A stretch of 64,000 nucleotides of DNA from Novosphingopyxis iocasae (lineage in GTDB: Bacteria; Pseudomonadota; Alphaproteobacteria; Sphingomonadales; Sphingomonadaceae). Below the pieces are notes generated by a model, which was given only the letters and a program-made list of their open reading frames with translations, did not search any database and was not told the origin of the DNA. Of this stretch, positions 51,560 through 60,193 are shown one piece after another (the stretch's first letter is position 1; the number at the start of each line of letters is the position of its first letter). The stretch spans positions 1,635,001 through 1,699,000 of the forward strand of contig NZ_CP060495.1 of the NCBI RefSeq assembly GCF_014334095.1, given 5' to 3'. Position numbers and translations under genes: made by a program.

Positions 51560-52957
51560 TTATTCCTCCAGCACCCAAGTGTCCTTGGTGCCGCCTCCCT
51601 GACTGGAATTGACCACCAGCGATCCCTCGGTCATCGCCACGCGGGTCAGTCCGCCGGGCGTGATGTCGATGCCTGCCGGCGAAACCAGCGCAAAGGGACG
51701 CAAATCGACATGGCGCGGGGCAAGTCCGCTGTCGGCGAAGATCGGCACGGTGGAGAGCGCCAAAGTGGGCTGTGCGATATAACCGTTTGGCTTCGCCTCC
51801 AGCTTCTTCCGGAATTCCTCGACCTCATCCTTGGTGGCGGCCGGGCCGACCAGCATGCCGTAGCCGCCCGATCCGTGCACTTCCTTCACGACGAGCTCTG
51901 CAAGGTTATCGAGCACATATTGCAGGCTTTCCGCATCGGAACAGCGCCATGTCTCAACGTTCTTCAGGATTGGTGCCTCGCCCGTATAGAAGCGCACGAT
52001 ATCCGGCATATAACTGTAGATCGCCTTGTCGTCGGCGATACCGGTGCCCGGCGCATTGGCGATCGTGATGCCGCCCGACCGATAGACATCGAGAATCCCC
52101 GGCACGCCCAGAAGCGATTCCGGATTGAAGTTCAGCGGATCAAGAAAATCGTCGTCGATCCGGCGATAAAGGACGTCCACCGGCTCATATCCGCGCGTCG
52201 TGCGCATGGCGATCTTGCCATTCGTAACCCGCAGATCATGGCCTTCGACCAGTTCCACGCCCATCTGATCGGCCAGAAAGCTGTGTTCAAAATAGGCGCT
52301 GTTGTGAATGCCGGGCGTCAACACCGCGACGGTCGGCTTGCCCTCGCAACGCGGCGGCGCGCAGGCGGCGAGCGAGCGGCGAAGTGCCTGAGGATAATCG
52401 GACACTCGCTGGACCGGGATCTTGGCAAACAGCTCCGGAAACATCTGGAGCATGGATTCGCGGTTTTCCAGCATGTAGCTGACGCCTGAAGGCGTGCGGG
52501 CATTGTCTTCCAGCACGAAGAAGTCGTCATCTCCGGTCCGTACGATGTCCGTCCCGACGATGTGAGTATAGATATCGCCTGGCGGGGACACGCCGATCAT
52601 CTTGGCGAGATAGGCCTCATTATTGGCCACCAATTGCCAAGGCACCTTGCCTGCCCGCAGAATTTCCTGACGGTGATAGATGTCATGGAGGAAAGCGTTG
52701 AGGGCACGCACGCGCTGTTCGATACCGCGTGAGAGCTTGCGCCATTCGCGGGCGGACAGAATGCGGGGGATGATATCGAACGGGATCAGCCGCTCTTCGG
52801 CTTCCTCGCGTCCGTAAACATTGAAGGTGATGCCTGTTCGCCGGAAGAAATTCTCGGCCTGTTCGGATTTTCGCAAAAGACGCTCTGCATCTTCGGAATC
52901 GAACCAGCGGCGATAGTCGCCATAGGGCTCACGCGTGGCGTCGCCATCTCCCAGCAT
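51560..52957 (-). CDS. circularly permuted type 2 ATP-grasp protein (first gene of Anbu operon)
   Basis: From ATG 52957 the product is 465 residues with the family motifs FRRTGITFNVYG, IPFDIIPRILSAREW, VGTDIVRTGDDDFFVLEDNARTPSGVSYMLENR, LYRRIDDDFLDP, ANAPGTGIADDKAIYSYMPD and LVVKEVHGSGGYGMLVGP. It likely forms peptide or amide bonds with ATP. The start is problematic. ATG 52957 has no ribosome-binding site, and the conserved family opening FDEM is encoded in frame just upstream of it with no start codon. A good GGAGG site and ATG lie at 52995 in the -1 frame, joined across an A6 run. The gene may therefore need a frameshift, or the A-run may be one base short. Confidence 0.9.
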   Translation of the reverse strand: MLGDGDATREPYGDYRRWFDSEDAERLLRKSEQAENFFRRTGITFNVYGREEAEERLIPFDIIPRILSAREWRKLSRGIEQRVRALNAFLHDIYHRQEILRAGKVPWQLVANNEAYLAKMIGVSPPGDIYTHIVGTDIVRTGDDDFFVLEDNARTPSGVSYMLENRESMLQMFPELFAKIPVQRVSDYPQALRRSLAACAPPRCEGKPTVAVLTPGIHNSAYFEHSFLADQMGVELVEGHDLRVTNGKIAMRTTRGYEPVDVLYRRIDDDFLDPLNFNPESLLGVPGILDVYRSGGITIANAPGTGIADDKAIYSYMPDIVRFYTGEAPILKNVETWRCSDAESLQYVLDNLAELVVKEVHGSGGYGMLVGPAATKDEVEEFRKKLEAKPNGYIAQPTLALSTVPIFADSGLAPRHVDLRPFALVSPAGIDITPGGLTRVAMTEGSLVVNSSQGGGTKDTWVLEE

Positions 52958-52976
52958 TTCGTCGAACAGTGGCTTT

Positions 52977-52995
52977 CCCCTTTTTTGGGAGGCAT
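52977..52995 (-). other. candidate frameshift site (A6-G4) linking the good start to the ATP-grasp frame
   Basis: On the minus strand, ATG at 52995 follows GGAGG with an 8-bp spacer. It reads MPPKK through six A residues (52986-52981) and four G residues. A -1 slip on the A-run continues as RGKPLFDEMLG into the ATP-grasp protein; without a slip the frame ends after about 69 codons, at 52786. A seventh A would also restore the frame. This is either a programmed or transcriptional slip, a real indel, or a homopolymer sequencing error. Confidence 0.55.
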
Positions 52996-53092
52996 TCGTT
53001 TCGCCTCCGTCCTGAAACTATACGTGTGAAGCGGCCGGTCAGTTCCGCCCCCACGCTTGCCTTGCCGCTTGGGCCGTGGGAAAGCGCGCGGC

Positions 53093-53272
53093 ATGAGCGA
53101 CAAATTCGAACGTCACAAACAACCCTGGACCGCGGACGAACTGCAGACGCTGCACCGGCTGGCGGGCAAGGGCATGGGGCTGAAGGCGATTGCCAAGGCC
53201 ATGAGCCGCAGCGAGGAATCGACCAAGGCGCGCGCCAAGCAAGACAAGATCAAGATCGCCAAGAAGCGCTGA
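53093..53272 (+). CDS. small helix-turn-helix-like protein
   Basis: A 59-residue basic protein starting MSDKFERHKQPWTADELQTL. The segment WTADELQTLHRLAGKGMGLKAIAKAMSRSEESTKARAK resembles a short Myb/SANT or sigma-70-region-4-like helix-turn-helix: a Trp-led first helix, LKAIAKAMSRS as the turn and recognition start. It ends IKIAKKR. ATG 53093 is used; an upstream ATG at 53057 is less likely. It may bind DNA, but no family name can be given. It is divergent from the Anbu operon and is followed after five bases by the flavoprotein gene. Confidence 0.65.
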   Translation: MSDKFERHKQPWTADELQTLHRLAGKGMGLKAIAKAMSRSEESTKARAKQDKIKIAKKR

Positions 53273-53277
53273 CGGGC

Positions 53278-54459
53278 GTGGAGCGTTTCGATGCCATCGT
53301 GTTGGGCGCGGGCGCGGCGGGGCTGATGGACGCCGCCGTGGCGGGCCAGCGGGGCAAGCGGGTGCTGCTGATCGACCATGCAGACCGGCCGGGCAAAAAA
53401 ATCCTGATTTCCGGCGGCGGGCGCTGCAATTTCACCAATTTGGGGACCGCGCCGGACCGCTATCTTTCGGCCAATCGCCACTTCGCCAAGTCCGCGCTCG
53501 CCCGCTACACTGCGCGCGATTTTCTCGATCTCGTAAAGGCCTATAGCATCGCCTGGCACGAGAAGACCCTGGGCCAGCTGTTCTGCGACGGATCGGCCAA
53601 GCAGATCGTCGACATGCTCCTGGAGGAATGCGCGAAAGGCGACGTGGAACTGGCCCTGGGCCAAGCGCCGCAGGACGTTTCCCATTCCGATGGCGCCTTC
53701 TCGCTGCGGGTCGGTGACCGCAAATTGAGCGCACCGGCGCTGGTGATCGCCACCGGGGGGCCCTCGATCCCGAAAATGGGCGCGACCGGCTTTGCCTATG
53801 ATCTCGCCCGCCGCTTCGGCCTCAAGATCGTGGAGCCGCGGCCTGCCTTGGTTCCGCTGACGCTGGGCGGAGAGGATGTGCTGTTCCGCGCGCTCTCCGG
53901 TGTCGCCGCGCCGGTGGAGGCACGCGCGAACAAAGCCGCGTTCAGGGAAGCGGCGCTGTTTACGCATCGCGGCCTGTCCGGCCCCGCGATCTTGCAGGTA
54001 TCCAGCTACTGGCGGCCGGGCGATGCCGTGACGATCGATTTCCTGCCGGACCATTCACCGGACTGGCTGATTACGGCCAAGCGCGAAACGCCCCGCGCGA
54101 CCGTCAAAGGCGTGCTCGGCGGCGCACTTCCCGCCCGGCTCGCCGAAACGCTAGCCGAACGGCTCGATCTGCCCGGAGAGCTGGCCAACCTGCCCGACCG
54201 CAAGTTGGAATCCGCCGCGCGGCAACTGGCCGCCTGGACTTTCGTTCCCAATGGCAGCGAAGGCTTCGCCAAGGCGGAAGTGACCGCGGGGGGCATCGCC
54301 ACCACGGGGCTTTCCTCCCAAACAATGGAGGCGAAAACGGTGCCCGGCCTATATGCGATCGGCGAAGCCGTGGACGTGACCGGCTGGCTCGGCGGCTATA
54401 ACTTCCAATGGGCCTGGGCCAGCGGCTGGGCGGCAGGCGTCGCGATCGGGGAGCGGTAA
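53278..54459 (+). CDS. HI0933-family NAD(P)/FAD-dependent oxidoreductase (TIGR03862-like)
   Basis: The 393-residue flavoprotein begins with an FAD-binding motif IVLGAGAAGLMDAAVAGQRG (residues 7-26). It then has the family signature RPGKKILISGGGRCNFTN, ALVIATGGPSIPKMGATGFAYDLA, LFTHRGLSGPAILQVSSYW and an ending GLYAIGEAVDVTGWLGGYNFQWAWASG, which are diagnostic for the HI0933-like group. Physiological substrates of this group are unknown. The start is GTG at 53278, 5 bp after the small HTH-like gene, so the two are probably co-transcribed. It has no membrane segment. Confidence 0.92.
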   Translation: MERFDAIVLGAGAAGLMDAAVAGQRGKRVLLIDHADRPGKKILISGGGRCNFTNLGTAPDRYLSANRHFAKSALARYTARDFLDLVKAYSIAWHEKTLGQLFCDGSAKQIVDMLLEECAKGDVELALGQAPQDVSHSDGAFSLRVGDRKLSAPALVIATGGPSIPKMGATGFAYDLARRFGLKIVEPRPALVPLTLGGEDVLFRALSGVAAPVEARANKAAFREAALFTHRGLSGPAILQVSSYWRPGDAVTIDFLPDHSPDWLITAKRETPRATVKGVLGGALPARLAETLAERLDLPGELANLPDRKLESAARQLAAWTFVPNGSEGFAKAEVTAGGIATTGLSSQTMEAKTVPGLYAIGEAVDVTGWLGGYNFQWAWASGWAAGVAIGER

Positions 54460-54481
54460 GCTCCAATTCCAAAAACCGTAA

Positions 54482-54501
54482 GTTCTGAGCCTGTCGAAGG
54501 A
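54482..54501 (+). repeat. solo half of a dispersed intergenic repeat
   Basis: The 20-bp stretch with core CTGAGCCTGTCGAAGG resembles one arm of the inverted repeat at 62408-62488. Only one arm is present here, in the gap between the flavoprotein and ABC-F genes. Confidence 0.5.
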
Positions 54502-54585
54502 CGTCTATCGGCCGAGCGCCGCGCCTATACGAGAAGCGCCCTTCGGAGTCGGAGACGGCGCATGGCGCCACCGGCTCAGGGCTAC

Positions 54586-54601
54586 GGTGGTTAAGACCAC
54601 C
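54586..54601. other. short hairpin upstream of the ABC-F gene
   Basis: GGTGGT and ACCACC form a perfect 6-bp stem around TAAG, 52 bp before the ABC-F start. It could fold in the ABC-F leader; no T-run accompanies it. Confidence 0.35.
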
Positions 54602-54652
54602 AAATGCGCCGCGGACTTCCCCCGCCCGCCCCGCCCTGCTAATCGCGCGGCC

Positions 54653-56530
54653 ATGCTCAATCTCAACGCCATTACGGTCCGCCTGGGCGGGCGGCTGATC
54701 CTCGACGGAGCCAAGGCTGCCTTGCCGCCGGGCTCGCGCGTCGGCTTAGTGGGCCGCAATGGAGCGGGCAAAACCACGCTGGTGCGCGTCATCGCCGGAT
54801 CGCTGGAGCCTGACAGCGGCGGTGCGGAAATGCCTAAAGGCACGCGCCTCGGCTATATTGCGCAGGAAGCGCCGGGCGGACAGACCACGCCGTTCGAAGA
54901 GGTGTTGGCCGCGGATATCGAACGTGCCGCGCTGATGGCGGAGAGCGAGGGCGAGCTCGACGCCGAACGCCTGGCCGAAGTCCATGAGCGGCTGATCGCC
55001 ATCGATGCACATTCCGCACCCTCCCGCGCGGCGCGCATTCTGGCCGGCCTCGGTTTCGACGAAGACGCGCAGCACCGCCCGCTCGACAGCTTTTCGGGCG
55101 GTTGGCGCATGCGCGTCGCGCTCGCCGCGCTCCTCTTCTCCGCGCCCGATGTGCTGCTGCTCGACGAACCGTCGAACCATCTCGATCTGGAAGCGGTGCT
55201 GTGGCTGGAGGACTTTCTCCTCTCCTATCCCGGCACGATCCTACTGGTCAGCCATGAGCGCGATTTTCTGAACAATGTCGTCGACCATATACTGCATCTG
55301 GAGCGCGGCGGCCTGACGCTGTACCCCGGCGGCTATGACGCGTTCGAGCGGCAGCGGGCCGAGCGGCAGGCGCAGCTGGCGTCGGCCAAGGCCAAGCAGG
55401 AAGCGCAGGCCGACCGGCTGAAGGACTATATCGCCCGCAACAGCGCGCGCGCCTCCACTGCCAAACAGGCCCAGTCGCGCGCCAAGGCGCTGGCGCGGAT
55501 GCAGCCGATTGCCGAACTGGTGGACGATCCCTCGCTCAGCTTCGACTTCCCCGATCCGGGCGAGCTGCGCCCGCCGCTCATCACGCTGGATCAGGCTGCG
55601 GTCGGTTATAATGGCGAGCCGGTGTTGCAGCGCCTGAACTTGCGGATGGATCCGGACGATCGCATCGCGCTGCTCGGTCGCAACGGAAACGGCAAGACCA
55701 CGCTCGCCCGGCTGCTCGCTGCGCAGCTCGCCCCGCTGGATGGCGAGATGAACGCCAGCGGCAAGATGCGCGTCGGCTATTTCACGCAATATCAGGTGGA
55801 GGAACTGGACCGCGACGAAACGCCGCTCACCCATATGACGCGGCTGATGAAGGGCGAAACGCCGTCCAAGGTGCGCGCGCAGCTAGGCCGCTTCGGTTTC
55901 GGTCCGGACAAGGCGACTACGCTTGTCGGCAAGCTTTCGGGCGGCGAGCGAGCGCGGCTGGCGCTGGCGCTGATCACCCGCGACGCGCCGCACCTCCTGA
56001 TCCTCGATGAGCCGACCAACCATCTCGACGTCGATGCGCGCGAGGCACTGATCCAGGCGCTTACCGCCTTTTCGGGCGCGGTGCTGATCGTCAGCCATGA
56101 TCGGCACATGCTGGAAATGACGGCCGACCGGCTCGTGTTGGTCGATGACGGCACGGCGCGCGAATATGACGGCTCGATCGACGATTACATCGCCTTCGTG
56201 TTGGCCAAGGAGCCGGCCTCCGAGGGCAAGAAATCGTCCGAGCCCAAGCTCAGTAAGAAGGAAGCGCGCCAGGCCGCCGCACAACTGCGCGAGCAGAACA
56301 AGGGCCTGCGCGATGCGGCGAAGAAGGCGGAAACGCAGCTGGCCAAACTCACCACCGAACGCAGCGCGATCGACCGCGCCATGTTCGATCCTGCGAGCGC
56401 GGAGGGCAAGCTGGCAGACCTTACCATGACCGAACTGATGAAACTTCGGGCCGGCGTGGAGGAAAGGATCGAGGAGGCGGAAACCGTCTGGCTGGAGGCA
56501 AGCGAGAAGCTGGAGACCATCCTCGCCTGA
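54653..56530 (+). CDS. ABC-F family ATP-binding protein (translation factor/Uup-like)
   Basis: The 625-residue protein has two ATP-binding cassettes and no membrane domain, the ABC-F layout. Cassette 1 has Walker A VGRNGAGKTTL and the signature SFSGGWRMRVALAALL, then LLDEPSNHLDLEAVLWLEDFL. Cassette 2 has LGRNGNGKTTL, KLSGGERARLALALI and LDEPTNHLDVDAREAL. Between them is the interdomain linker rich in charged residues, and the C-terminal ~90 residues form a coiled coil (QLREQNKGLRDAAKKAETQL). Such proteins act on the ribosome. ATG 54653 (MLNLNAITVRLGG) is chosen over a start 22 codons earlier. No drug-resistance role can be read from the sequence. Confidence 0.93.
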   Translation: MLNLNAITVRLGGRLILDGAKAALPPGSRVGLVGRNGAGKTTLVRVIAGSLEPDSGGAEMPKGTRLGYIAQEAPGGQTTPFEEVLAADIERAALMAESEGELDAERLAEVHERLIAIDAHSAPSRAARILAGLGFDEDAQHRPLDSFSGGWRMRVALAALLFSAPDVLLLDEPSNHLDLEAVLWLEDFLLSYPGTILLVSHERDFLNNVVDHILHLERGGLTLYPGGYDAFERQRAERQAQLASAKAKQEAQADRLKDYIARNSARASTAKQAQSRAKALARMQPIAELVDDPSLSFDFPDPGELRPPLITLDQAAVGYNGEPVLQRLNLRMDPDDRIALLGRNGNGKTTLARLLAAQLAPLDGEMNASGKMRVGYFTQYQVEELDRDETPLTHMTRLMKGETPSKVRAQLGRFGFGPDKATTLVGKLSGGERARLALALITRDAPHLLILDEPTNHLDVDAREALIQALTAFSGAVLIVSHDRHMLEMTADRLVLVDDGTAREYDGSIDDYIAFVLAKEPASEGKKSSEPKLSKKEARQAAAQLREQNKGLRDAAKKAETQLAKLTTERSAIDRAMFDPASAEGKLADLTMTELMKLRAGVEERIEEAETVWLEASEKLETILA

Positions 56531-56614
56531 TCCGCATCTCATTGTCTTAAAGGAATTTTAGGTCTGCAAAGGCTAAGCCGTACCAGGGGGATTCGCTCAG
56601 GCAGGGAGTCCATC

Positions 56615-57025
56615 ATGATAACCGTCAGCACCGATCCGAGCCGCAAACTCGTCAAGGCGAGCATGCTCGGCTTCCTTTCGCTGTCCGATGTCGCCAGCTT
56701 CGCAGAGGACGAACGCGCCGCCGTGGAATCCATAGGTCTCGGGTCGGGCGAATTTTACCTATTGATCGACACATCGGAAGCGAAGATCCAGCCCCAGGAG
56801 GTCGTCGCGGCTCTTCAGCATCTGGTGCTGACCGCCACCTATAAGGCCAAGCGGATTGCGGTGGCCCGGCAAGGCTCGCTTACCAAGTTGCAGACCCGGC
56901 GAATCCTCAGCGTTCGCGGCCATGCCGCCGTCTTCGAGACGCTGGAGGAGGCCGAGCTGTGGCTTTTCAGCGAGTTCGAGAACGATGAAGGCTTGGTCTC
57001 ACGCGCCGAGGCCCGCCGCGCCTGA
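56615..57025 (+). CDS. SpoIIAA-like (STAS-fold) protein
   Basis: The 136-residue protein resembles SpoIIAA-like/STAS proteins: a short beta-sheet start (MITVSTDPSRKLVKASMLGFLS), a helix LSDVASFAEDERAAVES, the strand FYLLIDTSEAKIQPQEVV and ALQHLVLTATYKAKRIAVARQGSL, then RHAAVFETLEEAELWLF-type ends. No phospho-Ser site of the anti-sigma-antagonist type is evident, so it is more likely a small ligand- or membrane-associated STAS protein. The start is ATG 56615 with GGGAG upstream. It stands alone between the ABC-F and aminopeptidase genes. Confidence 0.7.
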   Translation: MITVSTDPSRKLVKASMLGFLSLSDVASFAEDERAAVESIGLGSGEFYLLIDTSEAKIQPQEVVAALQHLVLTATYKAKRIAVARQGSLTKLQTRRILSVRGHAAVFETLEEAELWLFSEFENDEGLVSRAEARRA

Positions 57026-57151
57026 ACCACCTCCGCGCCCAGTCGCTTCAGTTCCAGTAAAGGCCGATCGATTTACCTGTTCATCTGATCGGGCGGCGTG
57101 CCTATGTCCGGGCTACGCCGCCTACAAGCGATTAGACGAACAGGAATTTCC

Positions 57152-59041
57152 ATGCGCCTTGCCACCTCCGCCGCCCTTCTTCTCATGACCAGCGTCAGCG
57201 GCGCTGCTCTAGCGCAGGACGCGCCTGTCGCAGCCGCGACGGCGGCACCGGCCAGCTTCGCCGAAGATGTCTGGACCTATGCCGAGCCGGAGACGGCGCG
57301 CGTTTCGCACGTCGATCTCGATCTCGTGACCGATTTCGATAACAAGCGCCTGTACGGCACGGCGGTGCTCGATGTGGTGGCGGAGCCTGGCGCCAAAAGC
57401 GTGGTGCTGGACGACAACGGCCTTCAAATCCAATCGATCACCGATATGGACGGCAACGCCCTGCCCTACACCGTGGGCAAATCGGACGATCAGCTCGGCA
57501 GCCCGCTGACGGTTGAGCTGAACGGAAACGACAAGATCAAGATCACCTACGCCAGCGCACCCGGCGCCGATGCGCTGCAATGGTTGCCCAAGGAAGCGAC
57601 CGCAGGCAGACAGAAGCCCTATCTGTTCAGCCAGGGCCAGCCGATCAACAACCGCAGCTGGATCCCTACACAGGACAGCCCCGGCATCCGCCAGACCTGG
57701 GACGCGCGCATCACCGTTCCCAAGGGCCTTGTCGCGGTGATGAGCGGCGACAAGCTTACGCCGGACGGCGTGCCCACCGCCGATGGCCGCGTGAGCTACC
57801 GGTTCAAGATGGACAATCCGGTGCCGCCCTATCTGATCGCGCTCGCGGTCGGCAATCTCGCCTTCCAGAAGCTCGGTCCGAATAGCGGCGTCTATACCGA
57901 GCCCGAGCTGATCGACGCCGCGGCGAGCGAGTTTCAGGACGTCGAGAAGATGATTTCCGCGGCGGAAGACCTCTACGGCCCCTATCGCTGGGGCCGGTAC
58001 GACATGCTCGTCCTGCCGCCGAGTTTTCCCTATGGCGGAATGGAGAACCCGACGCTCACCTTCCTCACCCCCACCATCATTACCGGAGACCGCTCCAACA
58101 CCGATGTCGTCGCGCATGAGCTGGCGCATAGCTGGTCGGGCAATCTCGTCACCAATGCCACCTGGTCGGACAGCTGGCTGAACGAAGGCTTCACCACCTA
58201 TTTCGAAAACCGCATTATGGAGGCGGTGTACGGGCCGGAGCGCGCCGCCATGTACGCCGATCTCGATTATGCGCAGATGCTCAAGGACATCGAGAATGCT
58301 GGCGGTATGGATGCACCCGCCACGCGCCTGCACGGTGAGCCGGGGGCAACGGCGGGTCAGCTCGACTACTTCAAAGGATCGACCTTCCTGCGCACCATCG
58401 AGAAAGCGGTCGGGCGCGAGCGGTTCGACGAATATCTGCGCGGCTATTTTGACCGCCATGCCTTCCAGCCGCAGACCTCCGCGGGCTTCCTGACCGATCT
58501 GCGCACGAACCTGATCAAGGGCGATACGCAGCTGGAAAACCAGCTCCAGCTTGACGAGTGGGCCTATCAGCCGGGCCTGCCCAACAATGCCGTGCATGTC
58601 CGATCCAGCACGCTGGCCGAGGTCGACCGGGAACTCGCGGCGTTCAACGCCGGGGGCCCCGCTTCGGCGGTCGACACCGACGGCTGGAGCACGCAGCAAT
58701 GGCTGCGCTTCCTGCGCGGCGTGCCGAAGCAGCAGACGGCAGCGCGGCTGAAGGAGATGGATAAAGGGCTGAACCTTTCGAACAGCACCAACCCCTATGT
58801 CCGTTCGGCGTGGTATGAGATTGCGATCCCGAACCGCTACGAACCCGCGGTGCCTTCGCTGAAGAATTATCTGAACAGCGTCGGGCGCATGCTGCTGATC
58901 CGGCCGCTCTATCAGGCGCTGGAAGCCCAGGGCGACTGGGGCCACGCCATTGCCGCCGATGCCTTTGCGCAAGCGAAGCCTGGCTATCACCCGATGGCGC
59001 AGGCGATGACCGAGCAAATCCTGGCCGGTCCCTCGCAATAA
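57152..59041 (+). CDS. M1 family metallo-aminopeptidase (periplasmic)
   Basis: The 629-residue zinc aminopeptidase has a signal peptide (MRLATSAALLLMTSVSGAALAQ) directing it to the periplasm. The exopeptidase motif GGMEN is at 295-299, replacing the usual GAMEN by one residue, and the zinc site is HELAH at 322-326 with the third ligand Glu345 in NEGF. The N-terminal beta domain (about 35-240) and the C-terminal leukotriene-A4-hydrolase-type helical region (about 470-629) match the LTA4H-like subgroup. It trims peptides outside the cytoplasm. ATG 57152 is chosen for the signal peptide and AGGA upstream. A long terminator follows. Confidence 0.95.
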   Translation: MRLATSAALLLMTSVSGAALAQDAPVAAATAAPASFAEDVWTYAEPETARVSHVDLDLVTDFDNKRLYGTAVLDVVAEPGAKSVVLDDNGLQIQSITDMDGNALPYTVGKSDDQLGSPLTVELNGNDKIKITYASAPGADALQWLPKEATAGRQKPYLFSQGQPINNRSWIPTQDSPGIRQTWDARITVPKGLVAVMSGDKLTPDGVPTADGRVSYRFKMDNPVPPYLIALAVGNLAFQKLGPNSGVYTEPELIDAAASEFQDVEKMISAAEDLYGPYRWGRYDMLVLPPSFPYGGMENPTLTFLTPTIITGDRSNTDVVAHELAHSWSGNLVTNATWSDSWLNEGFTTYFENRIMEAVYGPERAAMYADLDYAQMLKDIENAGGMDAPATRLHGEPGATAGQLDYFKGSTFLRTIEKAVGRERFDEYLRGYFDRHAFQPQTSAGFLTDLRTNLIKGDTQLENQLQLDEWAYQPGLPNNAVHVRSSTLAEVDRELAAFNAGGPASAVDTDGWSTQQWLRFLRGVPKQQTAARLKEMDKGLNLSNSTNPYVRSAWYEIAIPNRYEPAVPSLKNYLNSVGRMLLIRPLYQALEAQGDWGHAIAADAFAQAKPGYHPMAQAMTEQILAGPSQ

Positions 59042-59058
59042 GCGAAGTATTCGAAAAA

Positions 59059-59108
59059 GGCGCAGGGCTGGAGCATCGGCGGGGGTCGCCGGTGCTCCGA
59101 GCGCCTTT
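59059..59108 (+). terminator. terminator after the M1 aminopeptidase gene
   Basis: GGAGCATCGGCG pairs with CGCCGGTGCTCC (12 bp with one G-T pair, loop GGGGT) and is extended by an outer GGCGC/GCGCC stem. A short TTTGTT follows. Confidence 0.75.
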
Positions 59109-59254
59109 GTTCATGTAACCGGTATCTTAGCTGAATATTTCTTCACGGTTCAGCGGGAGGTCAGACGGGCCGGTCCAGAAGGAAAGCAGGAGGGCGCTAC
59201 AGGAGTTGCCCATTGCGGCGGAGCGGTCCGCTGCTGCGCCAGAGGAGAAACCCC

Positions 59255-60064
59255 ATGCGCACCCTGTATTTTGGCGCCTTGATGGCCGCCACCATACTCA
59301 CCCCCGCTGCGGCCGATGCCGCCCAGGCCAACATCCACGCGATTGATCGTTCCGGCATCGCCTTCACCGAAATTTCGGCCTCGGCGGTTGCGCAGCGGGA
59401 ACGCGGCGAACGTCGCGGCGAGGCTCGGCAGGAGCGCCGCAGCGAACGGCGTGCCGAGCGTCGGCAGGAGGCGCGCCGGGATCGCCGCCAGGATGCCCGC
59501 CAGTTTGAGCGGCGCGCCGAGCGACGCCGCGAAGCGCGTCGTGATCGACGGCAGGATGCTCGCCAGGACCAGCGCCGTGCAGAACGCCGCGCGGAGCGGC
59601 GCAGGGATTATCGCCGCGAACAGCGGCGCGAGGCCTATCGCGATTATCGCCAGGACAGGCGGGAAGCCTATCGTGACTATCGGCGCGATCGACGCGCGGA
59701 CTATCGGCGGGACCGGTATAATAATGCCCGTTTTGCCTATAACGGACGCCAGTATAATCGCTGGAACAACAATTGGCGGAATGATCGCCGTTACGACTGG
59801 CGCCGCTATCGCCGTGCCAATCGCGGCCTGTTCACCTCGCGCTATTACGCGCCTTATCGGAACTATGGCTATCGCCGCCTCTCGGTCGGGGGGATCCTGG
59901 GATCGCTGTTCTATTCGAACCGCTACCGGATCAACGATCCCTACCGCTATCGCCTCCCCCCGGTGTACGGCCCCTATCGCTGGGTCCGCTATTTCGGCGA
60001 TGCGGTGCTCGTCGACGTCCGGAACGGCCGCACGGTCGACGTGATCTACGACTTCTTCTATTGA
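59255..60064 (+). CDS. Arg-rich RcnB-family-like periplasmic protein
   Basis: The 269-residue protein has a signal peptide (MRTLYFGALMAATILTPAAADA) followed by a very Arg-rich repeat region (about 48-170). This is built from RR, ERR, DRRQDAR and RREAYRDYR units, then an Asn/Arg/Tyr stretch (RYNNARFAYNGRQYNRWNNN). The C-terminus (about 225-269) has PPVYGPYRWVRYFGDAVLVDVRNGRTV, typical of RcnB proteins linked to Ni/Co homeostasis. The Arg tract is far longer than in RcnB. It may bind nucleic acid, anionic polymers or metal. ATG 59255 has AGAGGAG upstream. A clear terminator follows. Confidence 0.82.
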   Translation: MRTLYFGALMAATILTPAAADAAQANIHAIDRSGIAFTEISASAVAQRERGERRGEARQERRSERRAERRQEARRDRRQDARQFERRAERRREARRDRRQDARQDQRRAERRAERRRDYRREQRREAYRDYRQDRREAYRDYRRDRRADYRRDRYNNARFAYNGRQYNRWNNNWRNDRRYDWRRYRRANRGLFTSRYYAPYRNYGYRRLSVGGILGSLFYSNRYRINDPYRYRLPPVYGPYRWVRYFGDAVLVDVRNGRTVDVIYDFFY

Positions 60065-60083
60065 GGTCGCCATCACCAGGAAG

Positions 60084-60113
60084 CCCGGTCCGCCAAGCGC
60101 GGCCGGGTTTTTT
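60084..60113 (+). terminator. rho-independent terminator after the Arg-rich gene
   Basis: CCCGG (60084-60088) pairs with CCGGG (60103-60107) with an inner CCGC/GCGG stem, followed by six T residues. Confidence 0.85.
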
Positions 60114-60193
60114 GCCTCTCAAGACGTCGCTGCGCGCTTCCACCGGATTGCCGGAGCCGCTAGACGCATCCCACATAATCTGACGGAATTTTC

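Noticed and set aside
57209-59038. A 609-codon frame antisense to the M1 aminopeptidase
   Set aside because: The sense strand encodes a full M1 enzyme with signal peptide and zinc site.
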